This document shows, piece after piece, positions 23,658 through 34,550 of a stretch of DNA of 64,000 nt; position 1 is the first letter of the stretch, and each line of letters begins with the position of its first letter. The notes under the pieces were generated by a model that was not told the origin of the DNA, made no database searches, and worked only from the letters and a program-made list of their open reading frames with translations. This stretch comes from Cercophora sp. LCS_1. Lineage: Eukaryota > Ascomycota > Sordariomycetes > Sordariales > Lasiosphaeriaceae. The translations under genes and the position numbers were made by a program. The DNA lies in assembly GCA_036250225.1 (NCBI GenBank), contig JAPZLL010000061.1:103657-167656 (forward strand), written 5' to 3'.

Positions 23658-24415
23658 TCATGTGTGAGCAACGAACCGAAATCTCATCGGACCCAACAGT
23701 ATCTTACCCGTCGCAATCTGTTGACACGCCTCCTTCCACAAACACTGTGCCGGGCTCGCCTTTCCCAGACACGGTTTAACAACACAAGCCATGATATCGT
23801 TCGGATCGTTCGGACACGGCCAGTTTCCCTCGTATCCGGTATAGGGCGCCCCTTCCGCTTGTTTGTACAAATCCCGCTGTCGAGGCAGATACAGTCACCG
23901 CCCCATTCGTTTGCGCATCTGCCGCCGATGCCGCCATAAGACGCTGTCGCTCCCGTGGCGGTCGAGGTTCTCGTTGTTGAGAGTGTCGAGACGCTCAAAG
24001 TCGATGACTGAGAGAGACTAGTCCTCGAAGTTGATATGGAAGCCGATTATGGGAGTGGTGTCGCAGCAAATGAAGTTGTCGGGGCCGAGTTGATGATAGC
24101 ATCTTGAGGAATAGGAGAGCAAGATGCTGACGATTTCATCGTGCTGCCGAGACTTGCGCCGACGTTGGCGGCTACAGCAATGATGGTGGAGAGAATCCAG
24201 GCTAGAATGAAGAAGACGCGTCGCTTCAAGCCCAGTATCTTTTGTTCGGGCTAGGTGGCTGTCGCCCAGTTGGTGCTGTTGTGTGGCTCGTGTGGGTACG
24301 GGTGATGGATTACCCCAGGCACGGCTCCTTTGCCTCCATCCCGTGGAGGGACTACCCCAAGGGTGCTGTACCATCTTTGGTATTGCTGCGGGTCGCTTTC
24401 TGTTGTGTTCGCCAT
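23658..24415 (-). pseudogene. Broken single-pass membrane protein with Cys-rich ectodomain
   Basis: One frame runs from an ATG at 24415 and reads as a type II-like fungal surface protein: a polar Pro-rich cytosolic head, a basic stop-transfer (LGLKRR), a hydrophobic helix (VFFILAWILSTIIAVAA), a Ser/Thr stalk and a Cys-rich head (CANEWGGDCICLDSGIC, then EGNWPCPNDP and CLGKASPAQCLWKEAC). It is interrupted by TAG at 24251-24253 just before PEQKILG, by TAA at 24047-24049 in the stalk, and by a frame change near 23870-23885 inside the Cys-rich part. Protein-like sequence resumes exactly after each break, so these are lesions, not gene ends. No intron with consensus sites removes them. The function of the family is unknown to me. 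Confidence 0.75.
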
Positions 24416-25047
24416 TTCGATTTGGAGTCGGCGACGCGTTCCAGACCGCAACACGACAAGTCCGGTCTCAATTGTCAAGACGGCTTCAGCGACCAGCTAC
24501 CTATCTACTGCTTCCCGGCATTGGTATTGGTCAATGTTAAGCCCTTTAGGGGAAAAAATGCGTCTCGGCAGGTTTGTTTGCATGGGAAGTCAGAGAAGAG
24601 AAGAGAAGTCTTGGAAAGCAAGGTGTGCTGGCGAGGAGATGAGCTGAAGCGGATAAATTGCACCCGACCCGTGCTCACCTTGACTGGCCACTGTGCCGTC
24701 CCAAAAGTCTGAGAGTCCTAGAATAGCTTGTGTTCCTTAGTATGATGCAGGGGCAATTTGGAGGGTCGCAAGCACCTCAGTCATTGGAGCGCAGAGAGGT
24801 GCGGCTGAAACACGTCGAACGACAACAGAGCGAATGGCAACAGTTTGACTCCTATGATGTAATTTGTGCTCCCTCGGCTTAATCCTTGTCCGTCTCACGT
24901 GTTGGGGCTTCATGTGTTGGAGCAGACACAAAACAAACTACAAACACTGTCTTCCCAGATGTGGGTAGGTAGCTAAAGTAAGGTAACGTCTCTTTCTCAA
25001 TCTCTTAGTTACTCAGAACTAACAAGCGAGTCTCTCAAGTCCTAGCG
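24416..25047. other. Intergenic region
   Basis: Between the broken membrane protein and the 3' end of the hydrolase, both on the minus strand. No supported feature. Confidence 0.4.
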
Positions 25048-26089
25048 CTAGAGGGACGCCAAGAAACTCACCACCGACCTTGAGATTGACTCCCACATGT
25101 CGTCCCTGGACACAGCATGATCGGCCCCAGGCACGAAGCCAGAGTTTTCACTAGCGAGACCTGCTGGGATAGCCTTGACCCATCGTTCCAAAAGTCTGTG
25201 ACGATCAACTTTCTTCGGCAGCAACTCATCTTCGGCACAATTCAGAATTAGCGCCGGCCTATTGATCCTCCCAAATGTCTCCTCGAGTTGCTCATCTGTC
25301 AAGTCCGAGGAGAAGAAGTCGTCATCCCCGCTGAAGCGCATCAGCAAAATCCAAGGCGTGTACGATTCAACTCACCCTTTTGCCGCAAGTGACCACCAAC
25401 GATATGCTGTGATAGGCGTGGTAAACACTGGCAGGATATCACTTCCTGGGATGATCTCGTCTCCGCGTCCAGCTTCAATCATTTTGCTTGCCGCCTCGAC
25501 CGTCTTTCCAAGGAGGTCCTCCCCCGCCATGGACTCGGCAAACTCCCTGTCTGACACGGGAGCCAGAAGAACGAAGCCCTCTACCGTCGGCCCATTTCGC
25601 TTCACGTAGTCAACGCAATCCTGGCAACCTGTTCATGTTAGCAACATCTCCCGAGCTAGCCTCACTGCGACCCCTAGAAAATAGATCTATGGAGGTTGTG
25701 CTTCTTGACTGCGAGAACAACACTACGCAGCCTCTCACAATCAATAAAAAAAACCATTCTGACAACTCACCAGTGGAATGCCCCATCAACACCACCCTCT
25801 TCTTCCCAGTCTCTCTTAGATAGCCCACCAGGGCAGATACATCCTCGACATCATTCGCAAGACTCGAGTATCCGAATCCGCCAAACGAGCTTCGCATGCG
25901 GAATTCCCACAGTGACCATGATGCTGGCAGTGACTGTGAAAGCAAGGCGAGATTGAACGAGTGAGGACCTGCCGTCAGACCGGGGATGTAAACGACGGCG
26001 TTGGGGGAGGACGGGTCACCTCGTTCGTAGGCGACGGAGCCAGTTGCCTGCGAGGGGAATGGATGGACCGTTACGCCGAAGGGGGACAT
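25048..26089 (-). CDS. Alpha/beta hydrolase, DUF1749 (UPF0613) family
   Basis: A predicted 284-residue protein in three exons (26089-25771, 25628-25376, 25330-25048) with introns of 142 and 45 nt. The first junction falls inside the nucleophile elbow and rebuilds it: VVLMGHST then G-C-Q-D-C-V-D-Y, with Ser about 105. The acid is probably in LILNCAEDELLP and the His in FVPGADHAVS near the C-terminus, the normal order of the catalytic triad. The opening strands (AVVYIPGLTAGP) and the length match fungal DUF1749 proteins, whose substrates are undefined. No signal peptide, so cytosolic. The first intron is longer than most in the window but has a clean GTGAGT donor and ACAG acceptor. Confidence 0.85.
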
Positions 26090-26656
26090 TGTGATGGAGG
26101 TGGTGATTTAGCGATGATGATTGGATGTAATGTTGATTGTTCGGTTTGGAAGAAGGTTTGCTGCCGCATTTTGTGAGGAAAGAGTTCAAGGAAAGTCCTT
26201 GATTTTTAAAGTTCTCAAGGTCATGTTGGCCGAGCTGGGAGGCTGATGATGAGGTCGGCGGCATGGGTTACAAGCTAGAGTTGAGCTAACAGCTGGAGAC
26301 AAGGTTTGATTGGTGAGAGGCGGGTTGCCAAGTAGTGAGCAGGGGTTTAGCACTCTTCCTGTTGGTTGTCGGCTCCATCCTCACCTTGGCGCGTTTCCAT
26401 ATCCTGAGTTAACCCGAATACGAGTACGGACAGGGGGAAGCAGTCGCATTCGCAACTTGGCTCAGTCGAAGGATTCAGACTGGAACAGAGAACCCCAACC
26501 ACAGCTAGCCCTGGCATATTGACACGTCATATTGGAGGACTCACTTGTTTTTGAGGGTTTATCGACACTATCAAGGAATTCATCACCATTCAACTTCTCC
26601 CTGCACAGTTATCCGAGCCGAATGCAGAGCTCCTCTTGACCCGCCCTCTTCATCCT
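26090..26656. other. Intergenic region
   Basis: Promoter of the DUF1749 hydrolase plus the 3' flank of the Rds1 relic. No other feature seen. Confidence 0.4.
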
Positions 26657-28044
26657 TTAACCCGCCTGGTAGACGGCTAAAGCCGCACCATGGGGATTGA
26701 CCACGGTAACATTATATGGCGTGACAAACAGATCCACGTCAGTCAAGGCGATAAACATGGTGCCGTTGACCGCAAGATCATTCTTCCATGTCGACACATT
26801 CAGCTAGATAGTGTAAGCCGTCTTCTCGTCAACACTGACGTTCAACAGCGGCGTGTAAGTGACGTTGAGCTGTGACAGCCAGGCGGCAAACTTGGGCCCC
26901 TTGACGTTGGTCGTCGTCACATAGCTGTTATTGGGCCCGAGAAGCTTACCGGGCTCGTCCCACTGCAGGAAGACTTGTCGCCCAGGGTACGAGAGGGGGA
27001 TGCTTCTGTTTCGGCTAATGGCTGCGTAGCAGTCAAGAGTCTCGTCTCCGGTGTTGATGCACAGCTCGTCGTCTTCGATGTCCTCGGTGGACAGAGTGTT
27101 GGCGTACGGCCCCGTGGTTTCGTCCCAATGCGGGCTGGATTCGGCTGGTTGAGATGAGGGCCAGGAATTTTTGCCCGACGAGACGGGTTTGGTTGTATGG
27201 ACATGATCTGATGTAGGGAGCGAGGAGTGTCCAGGCCCAGCTTTGAGGGATACCCGGCGTGTGCCATTCCGGCACAGAGAACTGGTCGCCGAACTGCCGG
27301 AAAATCATCTGCTGACGGGCCTCAACCGTGATGCTCTGTAGAAGCATCTGAGCCGCGGACCCTGAGTTCAAATGCGGGAGGAAACCATAGGCACCTACCT
27401 CGGCCTAGCGCGTGAGCTTTTGGTTGGAGTCGGTGAACTCGCGCACGTTGGAGACAGGGTAGTCGTAAGCGCATTGCTTGGGATGGTTGGGACCAAGCAT
27501 GTTGGCAATGACGGAGGCGTGTCCAATTTCCTGGTCGGCCATGTGCAGGATCAGATGGCGATCTTCGGCGTTGATGCCATACTCCTCGAACTCCTCGTCA
27601 GAGAAGTTAGCGAGACTTTAGTGGAAGAGATCGAGCCCAATCCATCCGTGATAGAGAGCAAGGGCAAGCGACTGGTAGTCAAAGTCACTTGCTACCTTGC
27701 ACACAGGCTCTGAGCCATTGGCCCCGATGCCGCCGCTCGGCGTGCATGGCATTGGTCGCCGGCAGGTCGCCATTAGCGGGATAGGCAACAATCTGAGGCG
27801 GTGGTGGAGCCGGGGCGATGGAAGGAGCGGGAACTTTGGTCGAGAGGGCGCCTGTTGTCGTTGCGGGGGACCCATTGTAAGGGCTGTGAGAGGTGACGTT
27901 CCAATTCTCGATGGCATAGGACTCTGAGAAGTTTGTTGGCTCTACCACGACGGCCGTCTGGGCCTCAGATACAAGAGGGACAGCGCAGACCGAGATCGTC
28001 AAGGCGAGCAGGGCCGTGGCCCAAAGGGCTGCTGATGAGGACAT
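26657..28044 (-). pseudogene. rds1: Rds1-like ferritin-fold protein, pseudogene
   Basis: A nearly full-length Rds1-family gene (stress/sexual-development associated, secreted, ferritin-like domain) readable in pieces. It begins with a signal peptide (MSSSAALWATALLALTISV) and a Pro-rich spacer, then shifts frame near 27745 into GGIGANGSEPV and DFDYQSLALALYH. TAA at 27618-27620 interrupts before LANFSDEEFEEYGI. The ferritin-like core has the E-D-R-H and ADQEIGHA helices that normally bind metal. TAG at 27405-27407 follows SNQKLTR, and a second frame shift occurs near 27147. The C-terminal beta part (VFLQWDEPGKLLGPNNSY) is cut by TAG at 26804-26806. So two frame shifts and three stops. No start codons or introns rescue the breaks. 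Ancestral identity is clear; it should not give a full protein. Confidence 0.9.
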
Positions 28045-29569
28045 GATGTGCGGAAGACGGCAGAATCCTGCGAGGGAGAAGTGCTGGTTTGCAACACTAC
28101 GCTTAGCACAAATTACAGAAGAGAGTGCGACCGCAACTAATTTATCTTGTAACAGAGCTCTCCCAGTTCCATGACGAGGAAGAAAGAACTGAGATCATGA
28201 TGCCACACCATGATACCAGGACTTTTCGCTCCGGTCTTCCTAGTTCCCAACTTCAGGGTCGGGAACCGGGGAGCTGCATCGAGACCACAGCGAGAGCAGG
28301 ACATGCAAGGGCAGCTCCAGTGCTGCCATAGGCGTTGGAGTCAGTCAAGCATCACCACCGAAAAGAACAATGAAGTCCCTGGATAATTGTGTCTTGGCGG
28401 CGTCATGCAGACAAGTTGGAAAGTCGATGACATCATGAACTGCCGAGACGATAAGGGTGTTGCTTTCGGCGAGGTTCAATCCAAACTCCATCTGCCTGTA
28501 TTCCCGGGCCAGACAAAGGTGCAATCCAGCCGGACTCCACCGATCGGCGGGGGCGTGGGTGTCACGATATCGGAGTCCCGGGCGGGGCCGGACTGGAGCC
28601 ACGTAGATAAGGTCGATGATGCGACAATTACCTACCTACTCCTCCCCACGTTCAGGCATCTAAACTCGCCAGATGTCTGATCTTGTGCTGGACACAATGA
28701 TCCGTCCGTCGGGGCGGGGAAAATAGCTCGTCCAACCCGGAAGCTGGGTGTGGCCCATTCGTCCCGCAGACGGTGTCGGTGGGTCACGTGGAAGTCACAT
28801 GCACTTCCAGGGGCGTGAACACTTGATGGGTTCCTGGCACAATCTAAACTAGACGAAGATATATGAAACTTATCGTCGTCCTGATTCTCTTTGGGATTTC
28901 AGAATCTGAGGCTGTGACGAACAATGCATTGTGCTCTTATGGCATCCCGCCAAAATCGCGATAATACATGCGAAAACGAATGCACAGCAAAATATCGAGC
29001 GACTCGAGTTAAGACATGGTCGTCAAACATAGGAGGTGCTAAAGTCCATGCCGGCTCATAGTCGTTGAATCTCAGGAGCCTGTAGATGAACCTAACCTCG
29101 TAGTTCCAACCCATTGCGACCTGCGAGCCGCCAGGCGGCAATTGTGTGCTCAAGGTCGCATTATCGTTAGGGTTTATGTAGGGTTCTTTCGCTTCTTCTT
29201 GGCGACATCGCTTATCTAAGGGACGGAGCATTAACCAGACCGTTTCATTCAGGGGCAATGTGCAGGGCCAAATCTCAGCCAAAGAGGAAGGAGAAGGATT
29301 CGGCAAAATGCAACCAGTCAGCAACAATCATTCTTGGGAAATGAGTGCCGTGAGTCACATCCATGAAGCATGAATCCCAGTGTCTATAACTGGGGTAAGT
29401 ACTGTAGTATTTGACTCCTATCAATTTGCTCCTTCGCTCCATTCCATGCCAGGCAGACTGCCAACATAGGTATTACCAGTATCGAATCCCGACTCACAGA
29501 TTCTCTCAACTCCGTTCCTCAACAAACCGAAGTACGAAACAGAAGAGTTCAGCACTGGCAGGATCCAAG
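28045..29569. other. 1.5-kb region without a supported gene
   Basis: Between the Rds1 relic and the GNAT gene. A 142-codon minus frame (28899-29327) has a balanced composition and could be part of an orphan gene or relic, but I see no domain or splice continuity. Nothing else noted. Confidence 0.4.
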
Positions 29570-30190
29570 ATGTCAGATTCCACGTTCTTTGTTGAAACGC
29601 CCCGTCTCTTTCTGTCATATCTCCAGCCAGACCTCGACTCCCACTGTGACTTTCTTGTCGCGCTGTACAATTCGCCCGAGTTCATTGAGTCCATCGGCGG
29701 CCAACCCACCCGAATTGTGGCCCGGGAAGCTGCGAGGAATGCACTAGCCAACCGTTTCCGGAATGAGCACGCCCGGAATGGCTACGGGACGTATCTCATC
29801 AGCCTCAAGGCCGAGGGCACCCCTGCACAAGGAGCAAAGCTTGGCGACCTTCAAAAGTCGACGCCGATTGGCACTGTGGGGCTCATGAAGGGCGAGAAGC
29901 CCGACTGTTACGAAGCGCCCGACATCGGGTTCGCCATGTTGCCGGCGTACATGCGCAAGGGGTACACCAAAGAGGGAGCACTTGGGATTCTGGACTACTT
30001 GGAGCGGGAGAAGGGCTTGAAGGATGTATTTGGGTTCCACGACCCGAAGAACGAGGCGTCAAAGGCAGTCATGAGGAGCATTGGCTTTGTGTATCTGGGG
30101 GAGAGAGAGCTGAAGATTTTCGGGGACATGCCCTCTGCTGTTTGGATCAAATCCGGGATGGATGAGAATCTCAGCGTCTACGGGCTGTGA
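29570..30190 (+). CDS. GNAT-family N-acetyltransferase (RimJ/RimL-like)
   Basis: A 206-residue intronless protein. The N-terminus begins like RimJ-type acetyltransferases (ETPRLFLSYLQPDLDS) and the acetyl-CoA-binding beta4-alpha3 motif is present as DIGFAMLPAYMRKGYTKEG, with the R/K-x-G-Y loop that grips the pyrophosphate. The beta5 strand and the HDPKNEASKAVMRSIGF helix complete the fold. Family members acetylate N-termini, small amines or antibiotics; the substrate here is unknown. I start at the ATG at 29570 (context CCAAG-ATG), since the open frame 53 codons upstream adds only low-quality sequence. No targeting signal. It is unrelated to its neighbours on either side. Confidence 0.88.
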   Translation: MSDSTFFVETPRLFLSYLQPDLDSHCDFLVALYNSPEFIESIGGQPTRIVAREAARNALANRFRNEHARNGYGTYLISLKAEGTPAQGAKLGDLQKSTPIGTVGLMKGEKPDCYEAPDIGFAMLPAYMRKGYTKEGALGILDYLEREKGLKDVFGFHDPKNEASKAVMRSIGFVYLGERELKIFGDMPSAVWIKSGMDENLSVYGL

Positions 30191-31233
30191 GCTGTCGTGG
30201 TGGCATGGAGGGAGTCGCAATTGAAGTGAGACAGCCAAAGTTGAGTCGGGCCAATCAGATCGGCAAGATGCAGAACTTGGTTTTTCTACAAAGGTCCGGA
30301 TGATCTTCAGCCCCGAGGGGATCTTGCCCCGCATGCGCTCGCCATTTGCTGATCCCAAGTGTTTGCCAACCTCCACACACTCTTGGCCCGACTGCATTTT
30401 GCTCGGAAGTCCCGAGTTGCTGGCTGCGCCGCGTCGTGATGTTACGCTGTTGCCAATGCCGATGGAATTCGCTGTTGGTAGCAACGGGTGGGCATCATTC
30501 GCGTAAATATGCGAAGTTAAAAGCTTCCTTTGAGGATTTTAAGCTTGTCGCAGGGTTCAAAAGTAGTCCCGAGGTTGCGGGTGAGATTTTTACTTCCCCC
30601 TCCGTCGCGTGGGTGGAAGGCAGAAATCTTGGCACCTAGCTGCAGCAGGACGGGAGCGCTATTCCCGCCCTAGTGCGCTGCACGACAGAATACGAGCCCG
30701 CTAATACCGGCGGCTTTGGCGACGGCAGCTGACACGGTGCGGGACGGCGCTGCGTGGCCTGCACCGCATCGATGATTTGAGCGTCTCGAACAAATCACAG
30801 TCATGACACGGGCTGCCGACCAGCGCGGGCCGTCAATAGAGTTGGTCATCGTGCACCCCGATTCGCCGTCGCGTCTAGGCACGCGCCAAACAATATCCTG
30901 GTCTCCCAGCTGTCGTACGAATGCCTGCCAACACAGGCCATCCACAGTGGCCCCGGGCCGCCAATCATGGCTGTTTCTGGGATCCCAACCATCTCCACGA
31001 CCGTCCCAGCGACCCCCGTCCGAACGATGTCGGCCATCCTCAAGGATCGTTGCGATTCACCGATCCTGTTCCCTGGCTCAGGGTGTGCATTAGCGCTCAG
31101 GTGATGAGCCCCACGGGGCAAGGCATTGTCTTGAGCATGGCCGTTGACTACAAGAAGACGCCGTCCTGACCCCGAAGCGATGTGCTGCAGCCCAAGTCAA
31201 GCTCATCACAGATCGGATCAGATCATCTTCGCC
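30191..31233. other. 1-kb intergenic region
   Basis: GC-rich DNA between GNAT and chitin deacetylase. The open frames on both strands carry no motif. It contains the promoter of the deacetylase gene. Confidence 0.4.
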
Positions 31234-32787
31234 ATGAGGTCAACACGCAGTTTTGCGCTGGCATGCTTATTAGCTGCAGCCAGCTCGGCCACGGCCGTGC
31301 TCGACAACACAACGCCATCCACACGACAACACGCCCGGGACTTGTTCCTACAAAAACGGGGCAACTGCGGACCGGGTGTCGGATCATGCGGTCCGACAGA
31401 GTGCTGCTCGCAGTATGGGTGGTGCGGGACAAGCGCCGACCATTGCGGGACGGGATGCCAGCCCGACTTTGGCACCTGTAGCAGCGGGTGAGTTTGTCTT
31501 GTTTTTTTGTCCTTGGGCGTATTCGATCAGTTTCGCGCTTGAGACAACGATGTTGCACAAGTCAGCGTCTGTCGCGGCAGAATAGATTGACTGCCCCGCT
31601 CCCGTTCCCGAACACTCGGCTTCTCGGCGCTGCGGGTGCATCCCGAGCCAATCACCGAGTCCGAGGCATGCTAACCTGGAACCCTTGCAGCGGCGACAAC
31701 GGCGGTGGCGATAACGGCTCCGGGGACAGCGGTAACACGGGCGGCGTGCCACGACCCAAGTTCGGATCCGTTGCTTACGGCGTCAACATCGCAACCTGCA
31801 CGGTCCCGGGCACCATCGCCATCACATACGATGACGGACCCTTCACCTACACAGCCCAACTCCTCGACATCTTGGCGCGTTACAACGCCTCGTCGACCTT
31901 CTTCATCAACGGCCTCAACTGGGGCGACACGCGACAGTACGGTGGCGTTTTGCGCCGCATGGTCGCCGAGGGCCACCAGATCGCATCGCACACATACGGC
32001 CATCCCGACCTCAACACCATCGACTCGGCGGCGCGCAGGCAGCAGATGTTCTCGCTCGAGGCCATCTTCAAGGACTTCTTTGGCTATTTCCCAACCTACA
32101 TGCGGCCGCCGTTTGGCTCGTGCAACGGGGCTTGTCTGACTGACATGGCCGACTTGGGATACCATGTCATCATGTGGAACATTGACACGCTCGACTATGC
32201 CAACCAGAGTCCCACGGCCATCCAGACCAGCATGGACATCTTTGACGGCGCCGTCAGCACCGATGCGAGCAGGAACGCGTATATCAGTCTCGAGCATGAT
32301 GTTCATCCGTACACGGTGTCGCACTTGACTGAGCACATCCTCCAGACGGCGCAGAGCAGAGGCTATCGACTCGTCACTGTCGGCGAGTGTCTGGGTGACC
32401 CGAGCGGCAACTGGTATCGCGACGCCGTCACGGGCAACGCTGTTGGTGGTAGTACCACGGACGGTGGTGACAATGGAGGTGGCGAAACTAGTGGGGAGGG
32501 TGACAACAATGGAGGCGACGGGGGTGACGAGGGCAGCGGTGGTGACAACGGAGGAGATGATGGCGGCAATGGCAATGCGACCGTGTCCCCGGACGGCAGC
32601 TGCGGAGGTACCAACGGATACACTTGCACTGGATCGTGGGGTGGTAGCTGCTGCTCTCAGTGGGGTTGGTGGTAAGTCTTTCTCCCTTCCCCCCTAGACC
32701 GGCGAAAGTTTACTGACGTGATGCAGTGGAAATTCAGATGGCCATTGCGGAGGGGGTTGCCAAGCCGGCTTCGGGAGTTGCAACTAG
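31234..32787 (+). CDS. Chitin deacetylase with two CBM18 chitin-binding modules
   Basis: A predicted 431-residue secreted enzyme in three exons (31234-31487, 31691-32671, 32727-32787; introns 203 and 55 nt). It has a signal peptide, then a CBM18 hevein-like module (CGPTECCSQYGWCG), a Gly/Asp linker, a NodB polysaccharide deacetylase domain, a long Gly/Asp/Asn linker and a second CBM18 (CCSQWGWW joined by the last intron to CGNSDGHC). NodB motifs are all visible: TYDDGP (metal and base Asp), SHTYGHPDL (the two metal His), RPPFGSCNG, and SLEHDVH (catalytic His). The family removes acetyl groups from chitin to make chitosan, in wall remodelling or to hide chitin from plant receptors. The last intron splits CBM18, so gene prediction without it would lose that module. 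Close, complete and probably active. Confidence 0.95.
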
Positions 32788-34550
32788 ACATGTATGGGAA
32801 TATGAAGCCAGGGGCTACGAGGAGGAGGACATCCTGTAACGGGTGATGAGGAGATGAGAAGACGAAGACACGTAGCGGCTTCCTTTTGCATATTGGTCGG
32901 GCTGCGTTGCGCAAAGGAGCCTGGCGAGGTTTCTTGGAACATGAGACTAAGTCTAATTAGCTAATTTGCATATATGTTTATAATTCATCTTGTTTTCTAT
33001 ATTTCGAGTTCCCTGAAGACGCCGTCCGCCTCGGCCCTACATGCCAACGATTTCGGTGTCTGCTACACGTCGCTTTCTAGACGCTGGGTAGGCGATGATG
33101 TTGTAAGTTTCGCGTTGGTAGAAATGCTGGCTCTGGTCTGCCCCTCAGCACGCCTTCTTGTGTAATCCTGATGTCGACGATGATGTTAATCTTGTCGGAT
33201 CGACATGTATTGCTCGTCCAGAGGCCTGTGGGCTAGAAATTGTTGGGACATCACCATGGTGGCGAAAGATACCAAAGCCACCAAAACGATCGGTCGAGGA
33301 CGCGGTGGTTTCCTTGAAGGAAGGGAGTCTCAACTCGTCGGGGCGAACAACGGCTGCCCGAGCGGAGGTTGCCGGGTGGTTCCGCATCGATAAGGTAGAT
33401 AGACCTCGGGCCCGGTCGCACGTCCGCCGTGGGGCGCCCAAGGCGGCCGACTTTGGGCCGTCATGCAGACAGTTGTGCAGAGGGATGTGCATGCCTGCGC
33501 AGTCACGATGTGCACATTCCCAATCAGAGCGTCGCATGCCAATCATTTCATGTCAGGGCGAAGTCGTCTCTTTGCATGCATTGTCCTATGAACACCCGCC
33601 AACCCCCAAGATATCACATGCAGCCAGCCAATCGCTATCGTTCAAACCCATGCCGTCGACCTGATATTTGGAACAAGAAAACAAACGTGGCATCTGTGAC
33701 GTGTTGTTGAAATAGACCAGACATGGGGCTTATCATCCTCAGCGCCCAGCCCGACGCATCTCCATGGTGGGTGCCTGTCATGGACTGTTGTGGGATGTCC
33801 CATTTTGGCAATCAAGTTGGTGCAATTGTGATGGCGGGGAAACTTTGCGGATTGCCGCATCGACCGTTTTCGAGAGTCTTGCCATCCGCTCTGACGCTGT
33901 CTCCACACACCCCTGAAACAAGCGGTCCGGCAGCAACGACGTATCGTAAATGTAAGGGCCGAGCATGGGTGAAGAGAGTCTTCAAATGGGGTAAGCTTGG
34001 TGGTCCTTGATCTCTCAATTACGGGGGACGAACCTCACTTTCTCGGTCGCTGGTTCAGTCATTGTGGGTTGGTTCGTAATCGGAAACCCAAGATACAAAA
34101 GGATCATCACTGACAATCCTCACTTCCGTCACAGAGGTATTGCGAGTTCTTTTATCAAAAATCCCAAGGCAGGAACCTGATCACTCCGCTTCCACCTCAC
34201 ACTGGCGGCGGAGTCTGGTGCCAACCATGCTATCTGAGTTTCCCTCGCCCGGTCAACCCCCTCCTCGGTATCTTCGTCCCAAGCTTTTCGAACTTCTCAA
34301 TCTGGGAGACAAAATTTGAGGACTTCTTTCCCATCCAATCACCAGGGCCTGCCAGGTTGATGCGTGGCTCACCTCAGAGGTTGCAGCGACAGCGGGCCGC
34401 GTTGGGCACGAACTCGCCTCGGCAGGCCCCTGCGGTCACGACACATATCTGGGCTGGTTGGCTCATAGGAAGATTGAAGATGTTCGACCACTTTCCCGCT
34501 CAATTAGAACCGTGTTCAGCCTATCATTCTTCATTTGGAACCAAGGTGCA
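32788..34550. other. 1.8-kb region without a supported gene
   Basis: Follows the deacetylase. The frames at 33145-33664 on both strands and 33723-34010 show no domain and overlap each other. It probably includes the long promoter of the gene at 34551. Nothing repetitive noticed. Confidence 0.4.

Noticed and set aside
28899..29327. 142-codon minus frame as a gene
   Set aside because: Composition is plausible but no motif, partner exon or signal could be found; left as unsupported.
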